Source: Rhodococcus aetherivorans
GTDB lineage: Bacteria; Actinomycetota; Actinomycetes; Mycobacteriales; Mycobacteriaceae
Assembly (NCBI RefSeq): GCF_011058165.1
Contig: NZ_JAALEG010000016.1
Span: 1 to 64,000 of the forward strand
Direction: 5' to 3'
DNA length: 64,000 nucleotides
Position numbers and translations under genes: made by a program
The notes under the pieces: model-generated
Told to the model about the DNA's origin: nothing
The model's input: only the letters and a program-made list of their open reading frames with translations
Databases searched by the model: none
Shown here: one piece after another, positions 1 through 8,277 of the stretch
How the letters are laid out: every line of letters begins with the position of its first letter
How positions within the stretch are numbered: position 1 is the stretch's first letter

Positions 1-734
1 ACAGCCGAACTGTGGGAGGTTCCCGTGGCTGGTGGTCTCGTCGCCCTGTTGGACGACGTCGCGGCACTGACAAAGGCGGCCGCGGCGTCCATCGACGATA
101 TCGGCGCCGCGGCCGGCAAGGCCGGGGGAGCGGGTGGACCGCTCGGGCAGCCGTCGAGGCCGTTCGCCGGGGTCAGCTCGAAGAACCCGGTGTGTAGACC
201 GGCCGGAAGAGCGGCGGGATCGCACGTCGGGAAGAGCGGGGCGAGCCCCGGTGCCCGATCCGTGCCGACGGCCAGCTCGACCCAGTTCGAATGGGAGTAG
301 AAGTCGGCGAGTGCGTGGGTCAGGCCGCCGAAGGCGCTGCGGGCCGCGAAGCCGTTCGCGGAGGTGCGGAACTCCGGCGGGCCGGTGGGTTGCGCACCGG
401 CGATCACGGCGGGCACGAAGAAGTTCCACGCGTCCCGGGCACGGTCGCAGACGTCCGCCGGTCGCGCGGCGTTGTCGAAGTGCCGGAAGGCGTCGCCCTG
501 GAACAGGTCGCTGCCTTCGTTGCCGGTGCCGGTGAGGAGGCTTCCGGTGATCTCGGCGAGCGCCGGGTCGTCGACACCCCCGTCGAGGGTGGCCGGGGGC
601 AGCGCTGCACGCAGGATCGCGCCGTGGATGTCGGGCGCGAAGGCCAGCGCGTTCGGCGGCATCGACACGGACAGTAGTGCAGCGGCGGCAACCGTCACGA
701 TCGTCGACAGACCGGGGCGGGGAAGCAGTGTCAT
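1..734 (-). CDS. Het-C-like secreted protein, 3' end lost into DUF808 DNA (partial)
   Basis: The frame opens at an ATG at 734 behind GGAG and stays open to the window edge, so no stop is seen. The N-terminus has a hydrophobic stretch ending near residue 34 (AALLSVSMPPNALAFA), which looks like a signal peptide. A later segment reads GLTHALADFYSHSNWVEL, the His/Asp/Asn pattern of Het-C and zinc-phospholipase-C-like proteins, where a helix with H, D and HSNW lies at the metal site. From about position 125 leftwards the frame is simply the antisense of a DUF808 gene start, so the native C-terminus is missing and the protein is probably truncated or chimeric. Family assignment rests on that one motif; the substrate is unknown. 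Confidence 0.55.
   Translation of the reverse strand, partial: MTLLPRPGLSTIVTVAAAALLSVSMPPNALAFAPDIHGAILRAALPPATLDGGVDDPALAEITGSLLTGTGNEGSDLFQGDAFRHFDNAARPADVCDRARDAWNFFVPAVIAGAQPTGPPEFRTSANGFAARSAFGGLTHALADFYSHSNWVELAVGTDRAPGLAPLFPTCDPAALPAGLHTGFFELTPANGLDGCPSGPPAPPALPAAAPISSMDAAAAFVSAATSSNRATRPPATGTSHSSA
25..120 (+). pseudogene. 5' fragment of a DUF808 membrane-protein gene
   Basis: A GTG at 25 preceded by GGGAGG starts MAGGLVALLDDVAALTKAAA and continues to about residue 33. This is the very conserved N-terminus of DUF808 proteins (inner-membrane proteins of about 300 residues, function unknown). After that the frame loses all resemblance and stops at 300. The gene has its ribosome-binding site and first 30 codons but nothing else, because the sequence switches to the antisense 3' part of the neighbouring Het-C-like gene. 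It is a broken gene. Confidence 0.65.
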
Positions 735-754
735 GGGTACTCCGCAGTCGTTGG

Positions 755-790
755 GTCGTGGCAGTCGTGGCGGTCGTGGCGGTCGTGGGT
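755..790. repeat. Four tandem 9-bp units (GTCGTGGCR)
   Basis: Four head-to-tail copies of GTCGTGGCA/G, the last one degenerate, lie 20 bp upstream of the Het-C-like gene start. Read on the minus strand they are CGCCACGAC repeats. They lie in the promoter or leader of that gene and could be regulator contacts or simple slippage. Confidence 0.6.
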
Positions 791-857
791 CGTGAGCACC
801 GCGCTGCTTCCGGCGATGCCGCGTTCGTTACCGGTGGTGGCCTCCTCCGAATATCCC

Positions 858-881
858 CCTCGGCGGCGATCGTCGCCGGGG
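858..881. terminator. Hairpin downstream of the membrane hydrolase gene
   Basis: A GC-rich dyad centred at 869/870 pairs 858-869 with 870-881, with two G-T wobbles. It lies 10 bp past the stop of the minus-strand gene ending at 891. There is no T-run, as is common for actinobacterial terminators. Confidence 0.4.
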
Positions 882-890
882 AATTCGGGA

Positions 891-2426
891 TCATCGCAGA
901 GCCTGCCCGGCCGGCACCCCGAACGGCCGCACGAGTACGGCACCCCAGTCCCGCCACGGCGGGCACGGTGGGGGAGGCCGCCCGTTCAGGAAGCGGATCG
1001 CCGCGTCCTCGAACGCCGCCGATTTGGGCAGGTACGGGTGGGCGACGCGGGCCGGGCACCCGTTTCGCTCGACGTCGAGCTGCCAGTCGTCCGGCATCAG
1101 GGGCAGATCGGTGGCCGCGGGGAGGCTCGTTGCTCGTACCGTTGCGGGAAGTGGCTGAGCGAGGATGGATTCCGCGGCTCCCGCCGTGCCGAGCAGTTCC
1201 CGCGCGGCGGGGGTGTCCGGGTCGAAGTGGAACCGGACCAGGTCGGTGGCCGGAGCGGCGGCACGCAGCAGGTCGCCGAAGACGCGGCCGGGCGCGTTCA
1301 CGTGCGGTGGGGGATAGCCGGTCGGGGTGCTCGGGAACGGGCCGACCAGCAGTAGCGCATCGACGTCGACCCGTCCGGTGGCGACGGCCTCCCACACCAC
1401 CCACACGGCGTGCGAATGCGCGGCCACCACCAGCGGACGAGGCAGCGCGGACGCCTGCTCGACGAACAGATCGACCTGCTCGTCGAACGGACGCTGGGTG
1501 TCGCTCGGCTCGTAGGGGGCACCCGTGCGGATCGTGCAGGTCGCGTCCCGCTGCGGCTGCCCGTCGCCCGGTCCGGCATACGAGAAGTAGTACACCTGCT
1601 CGCAGCGGTAACCGAGGCGGTGCACGTCCGTCGCGTGGATCGCGCCCCGCCCCGACGCCGAGTTGATCCCCGACAGGATCAACAGCGAACCCGGCTGCGG
1701 CGGGCCGGGTTCAGGCTCGTCGTACCCGCGGGTCGCGACGAACACGAGCGACGCGGCGGCGAGCACCGCGACGAGCGCGGTCAGGACCGCCCCCGGCCGG
1801 CGCAGCGCCGGGCGGCCCATCGCCCGGATCGCCAGGGCGGTCGCGACGGCCGAGACCGGGACGAGCGGCACGGTCAGGACCGGGACCCGTTCGGCCACGG
1901 CACCCAGCGCCAGGATCACCGCGCAGTACGGCAGCATCACCTCGACCCGCAGCCCCCGCCGCCAGGTCAGCACGACGGCCGCGCGCAACCGGGATCCGCC
2001 CTGCCACGGCACCGGGCCGAGCGTGAGCACCAGCACCCCGATCAGGGCGACGGCGGGCCAGAACAGCCGGGAGTACAGGACCGCGTAGGCGGTGGCGTCG
2101 GCGAACGCCGCCAGCAGCACCGGCCCGAACGCGACCGTGTAGAACAGGGCCGCGAAGCGCAGCCGGCGGGCGTCGAGGCCGCCCAGGAGCCACGCCATGA
2201 GCGCCACCCGGGCTGCGGCCACCCCGGCGAGCAACACCAGGAACGCCGGCCACGACGATGCCCGCGACAGCAGGATCCGCAGGTCGGTGAATTGATCCAG
2301 TGGCGGCAGCGCCACCAGGTGGATGAGCCCCGGCCAGGTCGGGACCGCGTTCGTCGCGGCGAGCAGCACGACGAGCGCCGCGGTGGCCGCGAGCGGCCAC
2401 CAGCGCCTCCACCGTCCCTCTCGCAC
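891..2426 (-). CDS. Polytopic membrane protein with C-terminal alpha/beta-hydrolase-like domain
   Basis: 511 residues from a GTG start behind GGGAG. The N-terminal half holds about seven or eight hydrophobic segments. The C-terminal half (from about residue 245) is soluble and contains AAHSHAVW near residue 337, an A-H-S-H-A nucleophile elbow typical of alpha/beta hydrolases. It is followed by LLLVGPFPS and a late DDWQLD and AHPYLPKS that could supply the acid and the histidine. It probably acts on a lipid or ester at the membrane, but I do not recognise a named family. It is a single gene pointing away from the ParA gene. A second protein of similar layout but different family lies at 25175-26959. 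Confidence 0.6.
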   Translation of the reverse strand: MREGRWRRWWPLAATAALVVLLAATNAVPTWPGLIHLVALPPLDQFTDLRILLSRASSWPAFLVLLAGVAAARVALMAWLLGGLDARRLRFAALFYTVAFGPVLLAAFADATAYAVLYSRLFWPAVALIGVLVLTLGPVPWQGGSRLRAAVVLTWRRGLRVEVMLPYCAVILALGAVAERVPVLTVPLVPVSAVATALAIRAMGRPALRRPGAVLTALVAVLAAASLVFVATRGYDEPEPGPPQPGSLLILSGINSASGRGAIHATDVHRLGYRCEQVYYFSYAGPGDGQPQRDATCTIRTGAPYEPSDTQRPFDEQVDLFVEQASALPRPLVVAAHSHAVWVVWEAVATGRVDVDALLLVGPFPSTPTGYPPPHVNAPGRVFGDLLRAAAPATDLVRFHFDPDTPAARELLGTAGAAESILAQPLPATVRATSLPAATDLPLMPDDWQLDVERNGCPARVAHPYLPKSAAFEDAAIRFLNGRPPPPCPPWRDWGAVLVRPFGVPAGQALR

Positions 2427-2549
2427 TCGCGGGCTCCCGTCGCCGACTGCCTCGAATCTAGGGGGTGCGCCGGTGCCCGGCGCCGGATTCGTCCGGGTCC
2501 CGGTGTACTTTGCTGAGCGAACGAGTAGCGAGTGTGCTGGGGGTGTGGT

Positions 2550-3407
2550 GTGGCGCGGGTGATCGCGACGATCAATCTGAAGGGCGGCGTCGGCAAGACC
2601 ACGACGACGGCCGCCCTCGCGGAGTTCATGGCCGCCGAGTTCGGGCAGCGGGTGCTGCTGATCGACCTGGACCCGCAGACCAACCTCACCACGATGATGA
2701 TCGGGGAGGAGCGCTGGCAGGAGCTCAACCAGCTCGACCGCACCCTCGCCACGCTGTTCCGCGGCGCCGTCGATCCCGACGCCCCCGCCTTCGACATCGA
2801 GAAGGCGCTCCAGCGCGACGTCTCACCCGTGCGCGCCGTCAAGAACGTCGACCTGCTCGCCTCGTCGCTGGATCTGATGGACATCCAGGAGGGACTGAGC
2901 CACCAGCAGTACGCCGACCCGAAGTCCACCCGGCCCCTCGAGGTGCTGCTGCACGCGATCACCCCGATCGCCGACCGGTACGACTACATCCTCGTCGACT
3001 GCCCGCCCAACCTCGGCATGCTCACCCAGAACGGCCTGCGGCTGGCGAACGGCTACCTCATTCCGACCATCCCCGACATCCTCTCGACCTACGGCATTCC
3101 CCAGCTGCAGACCCGGGTGCGGGCGTTCGCCGAGCGGACGGGACATCCCATCCGCGAGATCGGCCTCGTCATCACCAAGTACCGGAGTGCGTCGAACCTG
3201 CACCGCAGCATCATCGAACAGCTGCAGCGCGACGAGCGGATCGCGAACGTCGTGCCGGCGTGGATCCCCGAGGCCAACCAGATCGCGCAGTCCGCGGAGT
3301 TCGTCCCGTACGGCACCCTCAAGCGCAAGTACGGCAACTCCGGGCAGTTCGACGCCCTGCGCATGCTGACCGAGGACGTCCTGATGAACGCGCAGGTGCT
3401 GCTGTGA
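2550..3407 (+). CDS. ParA/Soj-family ATPase
   Basis: 285 residues from the GTG at 2550, which leaves the canonical start MARVIATINLKGGVGKTTTT. A GTG six codons upstream is also possible but has no family support. Walker A KGGVGKTT is at residues 11-18, switch I DPQTNLTT at about 42-49 and the switch II/Walker B motif LVDCPPNLG at about 149-157. This is the deviant-Walker ParA fold used in chromosome, plasmid or protein-cluster positioning. The next gene overlaps the stop by 4 bp. There is no ParB, parS cluster or replication gene nearby, so it is an orphan ParA rather than part of a visible partition locus. Confidence 0.85.
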   Translation: MARVIATINLKGGVGKTTTTAALAEFMAAEFGQRVLLIDLDPQTNLTTMMIGEERWQELNQLDRTLATLFRGAVDPDAPAFDIEKALQRDVSPVRAVKNVDLLASSLDLMDIQEGLSHQQYADPKSTRPLEVLLHAITPIADRYDYILVDCPPNLGMLTQNGLRLANGYLIPTIPDILSTYGIPQLQTRVRAFAERTGHPIREIGLVITKYRSASNLHRSIIEQLQRDERIANVVPAWIPEANQIAQSAEFVPYGTLKRKYGNSGQFDALRMLTEDVLMNAQVLL

Positions 3408-3886
3408 CCGGCACCGTCGACCGCGACGAGGCCCGCCTCCGAGTGCAGATCGGGGAGGCGAGCGCCGCGCTGCTGCGGCTGCAGGGATCGAGCCCCGCCG
3501 CCGCGACCGCCCTGGTGCGGCTGGTGCACGTGATCGCCGACGAGGCCGCCCGCACCCCGCGGTTCGCGCACGCCCTCGCCTCGGCACTCACCGCGCCGGG
3601 GGAGGCGCCGTCGCCCGCCCCGGCACCGCGGAAGGCCCCCGCCGCTCGGCGCGGCACACGCGCCCCGGGGCCGTTCGACCCGTTCGCCGCGTTCCGCGAC
3701 GGCGGCGAGGCCGGCCTGCGCGCGAAGCTGGCGCCGCTGGACGTCGAGCAGCTCAAGGACATCGTCGCCGAGCACGCGATGGACTACGACCGCCTCGCCA
3801 TGCGCTGGCGCACGCCGAAGAAGTTGCAGGACAGGATCGTCGAGCGGGTCAAGGCACTCACGACGAAGGGCGACGCCTTCCGCTGA
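3404..3886 (+). CDS. Hypothetical partner of the orphan ParA
   Basis: 160 residues starting at the GTG that overlaps the ParA stop (GTGA), so the two are translationally coupled. Residues 1-50 are an alanine-rich helical region, 60-85 a proline/alanine linker, and 85-160 a charged helical domain reading AKLAPLDVEQLKDIVAEHAMDYDRLAMRW followed by TPKKLQDRIVERVKAL in outline. The last part resembles short DNA- or protein-binding helical modules. I cannot name a family. Genomic coupling suggests it is the cargo or adaptor for the ParA ATPase. Confidence 0.7.
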   Translation: MTGTVDRDEARLRVQIGEASAALLRLQGSSPAAATALVRLVHVIADEAARTPRFAHALASALTAPGEAPSPAPAPRKAPAARRGTRAPGPFDPFAAFRDGGEAGLRAKLAPLDVEQLKDIVAEHAMDYDRLAMRWRTPKKLQDRIVERVKALTTKGDAFR

Positions 3887-3916
3887 CGGCGCAACCGGAT
3901 CGCGGAGCGGCGCCGG

Positions 3917-4075
3917 TCAGGGTGTCCGTGTCCGTCGATCCACTTCCTTCTCGACGGCGACGGCGAGGTCGTGGACGACCCTGGAGTGCCATTGCTTGTG
4001 AGCCGCGAGGTCCGCGGCGAGGGCATGGCAGTCCGGGCATTCCTGTGCGGCGCTGTTCTGCTGGGTGTGCTCCAT
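3917..4075 (-). CDS. Small Cys/His protein, 52 residues
   Basis: The start is fixed by a perfect AGGAGG nine bases before the ATG at 4075. Residues 13-30 read CPDCHALAADLAAHKQWH, a C-x2-C-H pattern followed by two histidines that could form a single zinc-binding site. The rest is a charged helix ending ...EKEVDRRTRTP. Tiny zinc-knuckle-like proteins of this sort are common in actinobacteria and uncharacterised. It stands alone, convergent with the ParA partner gene. Confidence 0.6.
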   Translation of the reverse strand: MEHTQQNSAAQECPDCHALAADLAAHKQWHSRVVHDLAVAVEKEVDRRTRTP

Positions 4076-4272
4076 GGTGTTGCACCTCCTGGAAGAGATA
4101 TCCGCCTCCACCGTGGCACGGATGCGGAACGTAGTCCACGATTGTGTGCCCGCCGATCGTGTGCGTGCCGGCGGCTTGCCCCCTCCAGGGCGTGCCTGCC
4201 CCCGTTGTGGCGGGACCGGGGGTGCACGGTGCACAGTACGAGTGCAGGCTCCGGGGCCGGGCAGCGGATACC

Positions 4273-5022
4273 GTGACGTCCGTGAAGACGGTAGGGGTCG
4301 ACCTCGCGGCGGAGCCGGCGAAGACGGCGGTCGCCACCGTCGCCTGGGAGCACGGCACCGCGACGGTGCAGGAGCTACGGCTCGGCGCGACCGACCCGGA
4401 CGTCGTCAACGCGGTGGCCGCCGCGGACCGGACCGGCATCGACGCGCCGTTCGGGTGGCCCGACGCGTTCGTGGACTTCGTCGGCGCGCACCATCGCCTC
4501 GAGTACTCGCGCGAGCGCGCCCTGAGCAGCCGAGCCGGACGGCTCCCGCTGGTGCGGCGGTTGACCGACCGCGTGGTGCATGCCGGGACGGGTATCGTCC
4601 CGTTGAGCGTATCCGCGGATCTCATCGCCCATGTGGCGCTGCGGTGTGCGGGTCTGCTCGCGGAACTCGATGCCGTCGGGGTGGATGTCGACCGCGTCGA
4701 CGGAACGGTGGTCGAGGTGTATCCCGCTGCTGCGCTGCAGGGCTGGGGCCTGCCGTTCAAGGGATACAAGAGCGCGAAGAACCGCGAGGCGCGGGCCGCA
4801 TCGGTGGCCGCACTGGAACGCGCCCTTCCGGGACTGAGGCTCGGCGGCTTCCGGGACCTCTGTGTGGCCTCCGACGACGCGTTCGATGCGGTGGTCGCCG
4901 GCCTCGTCGCCCGAGCGGCAGCGCTCGGAAGAACCGTCCGGCCCGATGCGGCGCAGCGCGCCGTCGCGGTCCGGGAGGGGTGGATCCATCTGCCGCTGTG
5001 CGGAATCCGTGAGCTGCTCTGA
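4273..5022 (+). CDS. DUF429 family protein
   Basis: 249 residues from GTG 4273 (GTG 4282 is the alternative). The start SVKTVGVDLAAEPAKTAVA has the acidic beta-hairpin of an RNase-H-like fold, and GIDAPFGWPDAFVDFV, TDRVV and VVEVYPAAALQGWGLPFKGYK follow, which is the pattern of DUF429 proteins. DDAFDAVVAGLVAR near the end carries the second acidic pair of the family. DUF429 is a predicted RNase-H-like nuclease or phosphotransfer fold with no established role. It stands alone, 64 bp ahead of psuG. Confidence 0.75.
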   Translation: MTSVKTVGVDLAAEPAKTAVATVAWEHGTATVQELRLGATDPDVVNAVAAADRTGIDAPFGWPDAFVDFVGAHHRLEYSRERALSSRAGRLPLVRRLTDRVVHAGTGIVPLSVSADLIAHVALRCAGLLAELDAVGVDVDRVDGTVVEVYPAAALQGWGLPFKGYKSAKNREARAASVAALERALPGLRLGGFRDLCVASDDAFDAVVAGLVARAAALGRTVRPDAAQRAVAVREGWIHLPLCGIRELL

Positions 5023-5086
5023 ATTTCCGAGATGATCGGCGACGCTCGCCCTCCGCCGCTACCCTGCACGCAAGGAGAGGAGCCGC

Positions 5087-6004
5087 ATGGACCCGGTGAT
5101 CCGGATATCGGACGAGGTGCGCGACGCCGTCGCAGCCCGCCGGCCGCTGGTGGCCCTGGAATCGACGATCTTCACCCACGGCCTGCCGCGCCCCCGCAAC
5201 CTCGAGGTGGCGCTCGAGGCGGAGGCGCGGTTGCGGGAGGCGGACGTCGTCCCCGCCACCGTCGGCGTGCTTCGCGGCGTCCCGACCGTCGGGCTGTCCA
5301 CCGACGAGATCACCGACCTCGCGACGGCGGAGACGGTGACGAAGCTGAGTGTGCGCGACCTGCCGATCGCCGTGGCGCGACGACTGTCCGGCGGCACCAC
5401 CGTTGCCGCCACGGCGCTGCTCGCACACCGCGGCGGGGTCGAGGTCTTCGCGACGGGCGGGCTGGGCGGCGTGCACCGCGGCGCGCAGAGCACCTTCGAC
5501 GAGTCCGCCGACCTGGTCGCCCTGTCCACCGTGCCGATCCTCGTCGTCAGCGCCGGCGTCAAGTCGATCCTCGACATCCCGGCCACGCTGGAGCGGCTCG
5601 AGACCCTGAGCATTCCGGTCGTCGGCTACCGCACGACCAGCTTCCCCGGCTTCTACATCCGCGACAGCGGCTGCCCGCTCGAACATTCCGTCGGGTCGCC
5701 GGCCGAGGTCGCCGCCCTTGTCCGTGCCCGGGACGCACTCGGCCTGAAAGCCGGTGTCCTGCTTGCGAATCCGGTATCGGAAGACGCCCAGCTCGACCCC
5801 GCGCTGCATGCGCGGGTGCTGCACGAGGCCGAGGAGCGGGCCGCGGCGGCCGGAGTGGTCGGCAAGGACACCACGCCGTTCCTGCTCGACCACTTCCACC
5901 GCGCGACCGGCGGCCGCAGCCTCGACGTCAATGTCGAGGTCTATCGGGGCAATGTCGCGCTCGGCGGTGCCGTCGCCACGGCGCTCGCCGCCGAACCGGG
6001 ATAG
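5087..6004 (+). CDS. psuG: Pseudouridine-5'-phosphate glycosidase
   Basis: 305 residues, the usual length. AAGGAGAGG precedes the ATG. The enzyme splits pseudouridine 5'-phosphate into uracil and ribose 5-phosphate (it is reversible in vitro) during catabolism of pseudouridine from RNA turnover. Family hallmarks are ALESTIFTHGLPRP at about 22-35 (catalytic Glu), SGGTTVAATALLAHRGGVEVFATGG at about 100-125, the lysine in VVSAGVKSILDIPATLE, YRTTSFPGFYIRDSG and, near the end, GKDTTPFLLDHFHRATGGRS. There is no PsuK kinase or transporter next to it, so the kinase must be elsewhere. Confidence 0.93.
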   Translation: MDPVIRISDEVRDAVAARRPLVALESTIFTHGLPRPRNLEVALEAEARLREADVVPATVGVLRGVPTVGLSTDEITDLATAETVTKLSVRDLPIAVARRLSGGTTVAATALLAHRGGVEVFATGGLGGVHRGAQSTFDESADLVALSTVPILVVSAGVKSILDIPATLERLETLSIPVVGYRTTSFPGFYIRDSGCPLEHSVGSPAEVAALVRARDALGLKAGVLLANPVSEDAQLDPALHARVLHEAEERAAAAGVVGKDTTPFLLDHFHRATGGRSLDVNVEVYRGNVALGGAVATALAAEPG

Positions 6005-6067
6005 CCGCCGGTCGGGGGTTCCCGCCCGCCGCCTCAAGGGTGGCCGTGCCCGGTGCGCCACCGCGCG

Positions 6068-6096
6068 TTGACAGCGACTGTGACCTGGGGCACAAT
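6068..6096 (+). promoter_or_regulatory. Candidate sigma-70-type promoter for the catabolic operon
   Basis: TTGACA at 6068-6073 is followed 17 bp later by CACAAT at 6091-6096. This is a perfect -35 box and a 4/6 -10 box at ideal spacing, about 285 bp before the first oxygenase gene. It implies a long leader that contains the two dyads listed next. Confidence 0.45.
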
Positions 6097-6170
6097 CATG
6101 CCCACGTCCGGCGGGTGTCGTAACCCCGCCGTAATCGGCCGTCGTGCCGCGACCCGTCATGGGTCCGTTC

Positions 6171-6188
6171 TGTAAATCTCTTGTTACA
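6171..6188. promoter_or_regulatory. Dyad TGTAA-N8-TTACA, candidate operator
   Basis: TGTAAATCTCTTGTTACA has perfect 5-bp arms in an AT-richer patch of an otherwise GC-rich leader. It lies about 190 bp before the Rieske alpha-subunit gene and is a plausible binding site for a dimeric regulator such as the LuxR-type protein encoded in the operon. Confidence 0.4.
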
Positions 6189-6233
6189 CACGGGATTTCT
6201 GGTGTCGTTCGACCCTTGCGGGCCGGTGAATAC

Positions 6234-6247
6234 CCCTCCTGGGAGGG
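6234..6247. promoter_or_regulatory. Dyad CCCTCC-TG-GGAGGG in operon leader
   Basis: A compact perfect 6-bp inverted repeat flanked by ATACC on one side and GATACC on the other. It is either an operator or a small RNA hairpin in the 5' leader. No T-run follows, so attenuation is not indicated. Confidence 0.3.
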
Positions 6248-6379
6248 ATACCGAGCCCCGTGCGGCCCGGCCAGGATTAACCCGACGCGAACGCAATCCG
6301 ACGCGATCGGAAACCGCCCGAACCTCGGGCGACGACGAACGATCCCGCCACGTGACGCCTCGGCGAAAGGGCAAGAGCC

Positions 6380-7663
6380 ATGACCGTGAGTTCCACCCAC
6401 TCGTACGACGAGCTGGTGCAGCACGACCGGGTGCACCGCACGCTGTACACCGACCCGTCGATCTTCGACGACGAGATGCGCCGCGTCTTCGGCCGCACCT
6501 GGGTGTACCTCGCGCACGAGAGTCAGGTCCCCACTCCCAACAGCTACCGCACCGGCTACCTGGGTCTGCGCCCCATCATCGTCACCCGAGACCGGGCCGG
6601 CGAGCTGCACGCCCTGTTCAACCGCTGCACCCACCGGGCCGCCACCGTCTGCCGCGACGAGAGCGGCACCGCCAAGAACTTCCAATGCCCGTATCACGGA
6701 TGGACTTTCAAGAACACCGGGCAGCTCGTGGGGGTGCCGTGGCCCGACGCGTACGGACCGGACTTCGAGCGCACCGACCTGAACCTCGGCGTGGTGCCGA
6801 GGGTGGAGAGCTACCGCGGCTTCGTCTTCGGCACCCTCAACGCCGATGCGCCGCCGCTCGCCGAGCATCTCGGCCCGGTCCGCGAACCTCTCGACTACTG
6901 GATCGACCGCGCCCCGGGTGGCGAGGTGTTCCTCCGCAACTCCGCGCACCGCATGGTCTACCGCGGCAACTGGAAGCTGGCGTACGACAACGCCGGCGAC
7001 GGATACCACCCGGCGTTCTCGCACCGCTCCCTGCTGCAGATGGCCGAACGGCTCGGCGAGTCCAAGGACATGACGTACTTCGGCCGCACCCCCGACCGCG
7101 GCCCCATGTACGTGCAGTACCTCGGCAACGGACACACCTTCATCGACCAGCGCCCCAGCTACGACGGTCCCGGCGCGTTCTGGGCCAACCAGCGCCCGCA
7201 ACCCGGGCGGGAGGTGTTCGAGGAGCTGATCCGCAGCGAGTACCCCGACGACGCGCTGCGCTACCTCGACCTGACCGTCGGCGCCCAGATCAACCTCAAC
7301 ATCTTCCCGAACCTGCTCATCATCGGGAACCAGGTGCAGGTGATCGAGCCGCTCGCCGTGGACCGTACCCAGCTCACCTGGTACGCCACCACCGTCGGCG
7401 GTGTCCCGGACGAGGTCAACGTCCTGCGCATGCGCACCCAGGAGGACTTCCCGGCCTTCGGCGAACCCGACGACCAGGCCAACTTCGAGGAGGCCCAGCG
7501 CGGCCTGAGCATCCCGGAGGTCGCATGGGTGCAGATGAACCGCGGATTCGGTGTGGAGGGCCGGCAGAAGGTCGACGCCGACGGCGTCGTGACCGGGCCG
7601 GTGACCGACGAGCTGCACATGCGCGGCTACTACCAGGAATGGCTCCGGCTGATGAGCCGGTGA
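6380..7663 (+). CDS. Rieske aromatic-ring oxygenase, alpha subunit
   Basis: 427 residues. The Rieske [2Fe-2S] ligands are C83-x-H85 (CTHR) and C103-x2-H106 (CPYHGW). The mononuclear iron site is DNAGDGYHPAFSH at residues 203-215, with D207 as the electron-bridging Asp and H210/H215 as ligands. This is a complete, apparently active catalytic subunit of a ring-hydroxylating dioxygenase. First gene of the operon, with GAAAGGG upstream. The beta subunit follows 13 bp later. The nearby GS-like and amidotransferase genes make aniline-dioxygenase-type enzymes the closest functional analogy (inference from context), while the sequence alone only says group II-like ring hydroxylase. Confidence 0.9.
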   Translation: MTVSSTHSYDELVQHDRVHRTLYTDPSIFDDEMRRVFGRTWVYLAHESQVPTPNSYRTGYLGLRPIIVTRDRAGELHALFNRCTHRAATVCRDESGTAKNFQCPYHGWTFKNTGQLVGVPWPDAYGPDFERTDLNLGVVPRVESYRGFVFGTLNADAPPLAEHLGPVREPLDYWIDRAPGGEVFLRNSAHRMVYRGNWKLAYDNAGDGYHPAFSHRSLLQMAERLGESKDMTYFGRTPDRGPMYVQYLGNGHTFIDQRPSYDGPGAFWANQRPQPGREVFEELIRSEYPDDALRYLDLTVGAQINLNIFPNLLIIGNQVQVIEPLAVDRTQLTWYATTVGGVPDEVNVLRMRTQEDFPAFGEPDDQANFEEAQRGLSIPEVAWVQMNRGFGVEGRQKVDADGVVTGPVTDELHMRGYYQEWLRLMSR

Positions 7664-7676
7664 AGGGACACGACAG

Positions 7677-8267
7677 ATGACCGTGCAGAGCAACGAACGC
7701 CACGACACTTCCCGGTACTCGTACTACCTGGACTCCGCCTACTACGACCACCTGGCCGAGCTGATGGGGGCCTGGCAGGAGGACTGGAGCGAACCCGATC
7801 CGCGGGTGCGCTCCGAGGTCGAGAACCTGCTCTACCGGGAGGCGCGCCTGATCGACGACGGCCGCTTCAACGACTGGGTGGAGCTGTTCACCGACGAATG
7901 CCTCTACTGGGTGCCCACCACCCCCGGCGGCGGCGACCCCCGGCGCGAGGTGTCCCACGCCTTCGACGACCGTCGCCGGCTGATGGACCGGATCTACTGG
8001 CTGCGCACCGGACTCGCGTTCTGCCAGATCCCGTCGTCGCGCACCCGGCGGCTCGTCACCAACGTCGAGGTCCTCGACGCACCCGACCGCCGGCTCGTGC
8101 GATCGAACTTCCTGATCACCGAGTTCCGGGCGGGCACGACCAAGACGTACGCCGGCTGGTGCGGGCACGAACTCGTCCGCCGGGACGAGCAGTGGCGGAT
8201 CGCGGTCAAGCAGGTCAACCTCGTCGACTGCGAACACGGCCACGAGAACCTGACCCTCGTCCTCTGA
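7677..8267 (+). CDS. Ring-hydroxylating oxygenase, beta subunit
   Basis: 196 residues, the usual size for the small non-catalytic subunit with an NTF2-like (SnoaL) cone fold. It reads VENLLYREARLIDDGRFNDW then LFTDECLYWVPTTPGG, the standard beta-subunit beginning, with DRIYWLRTGLAFCQIPSSRTRRLVTNVEV in outline further on. It follows the alpha gene directly and would complete an alpha3beta3 oxygenase. No catalytic residues are expected in it. Confidence 0.9.
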   Translation: MTVQSNERHDTSRYSYYLDSAYYDHLAELMGAWQEDWSEPDPRVRSEVENLLYREARLIDDGRFNDWVELFTDECLYWVPTTPGGGDPRREVSHAFDDRRRLMDRIYWLRTGLAFCQIPSSRTRRLVTNVEVLDAPDRRLVRSNFLITEFRAGTTKTYAGWCGHELVRRDEQWRIAVKQVNLVDCEHGHENLTLVL

Positions 8268-8277
8268 CGGGCCCGCC

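Noticed and set aside
755-790. 9-bp repeats as a CRISPR-like or iteron array
   Set aside because: Units abut with no spacers, only four copies, and no replication gene nearby.
2550-3886. Reading ParA and partner as a plasmid partition locus
   Set aside because: No ParB, replication gene or parS repeats; chromosomal-type context.
4757-7708. Very long minus-strand open frame (about 980 codons) opposite psuG and the Rieske gene
   Set aside because: Composition is Gly/Arg/Val/Asp-rich shadow; motifs belong to the plus-strand genes.
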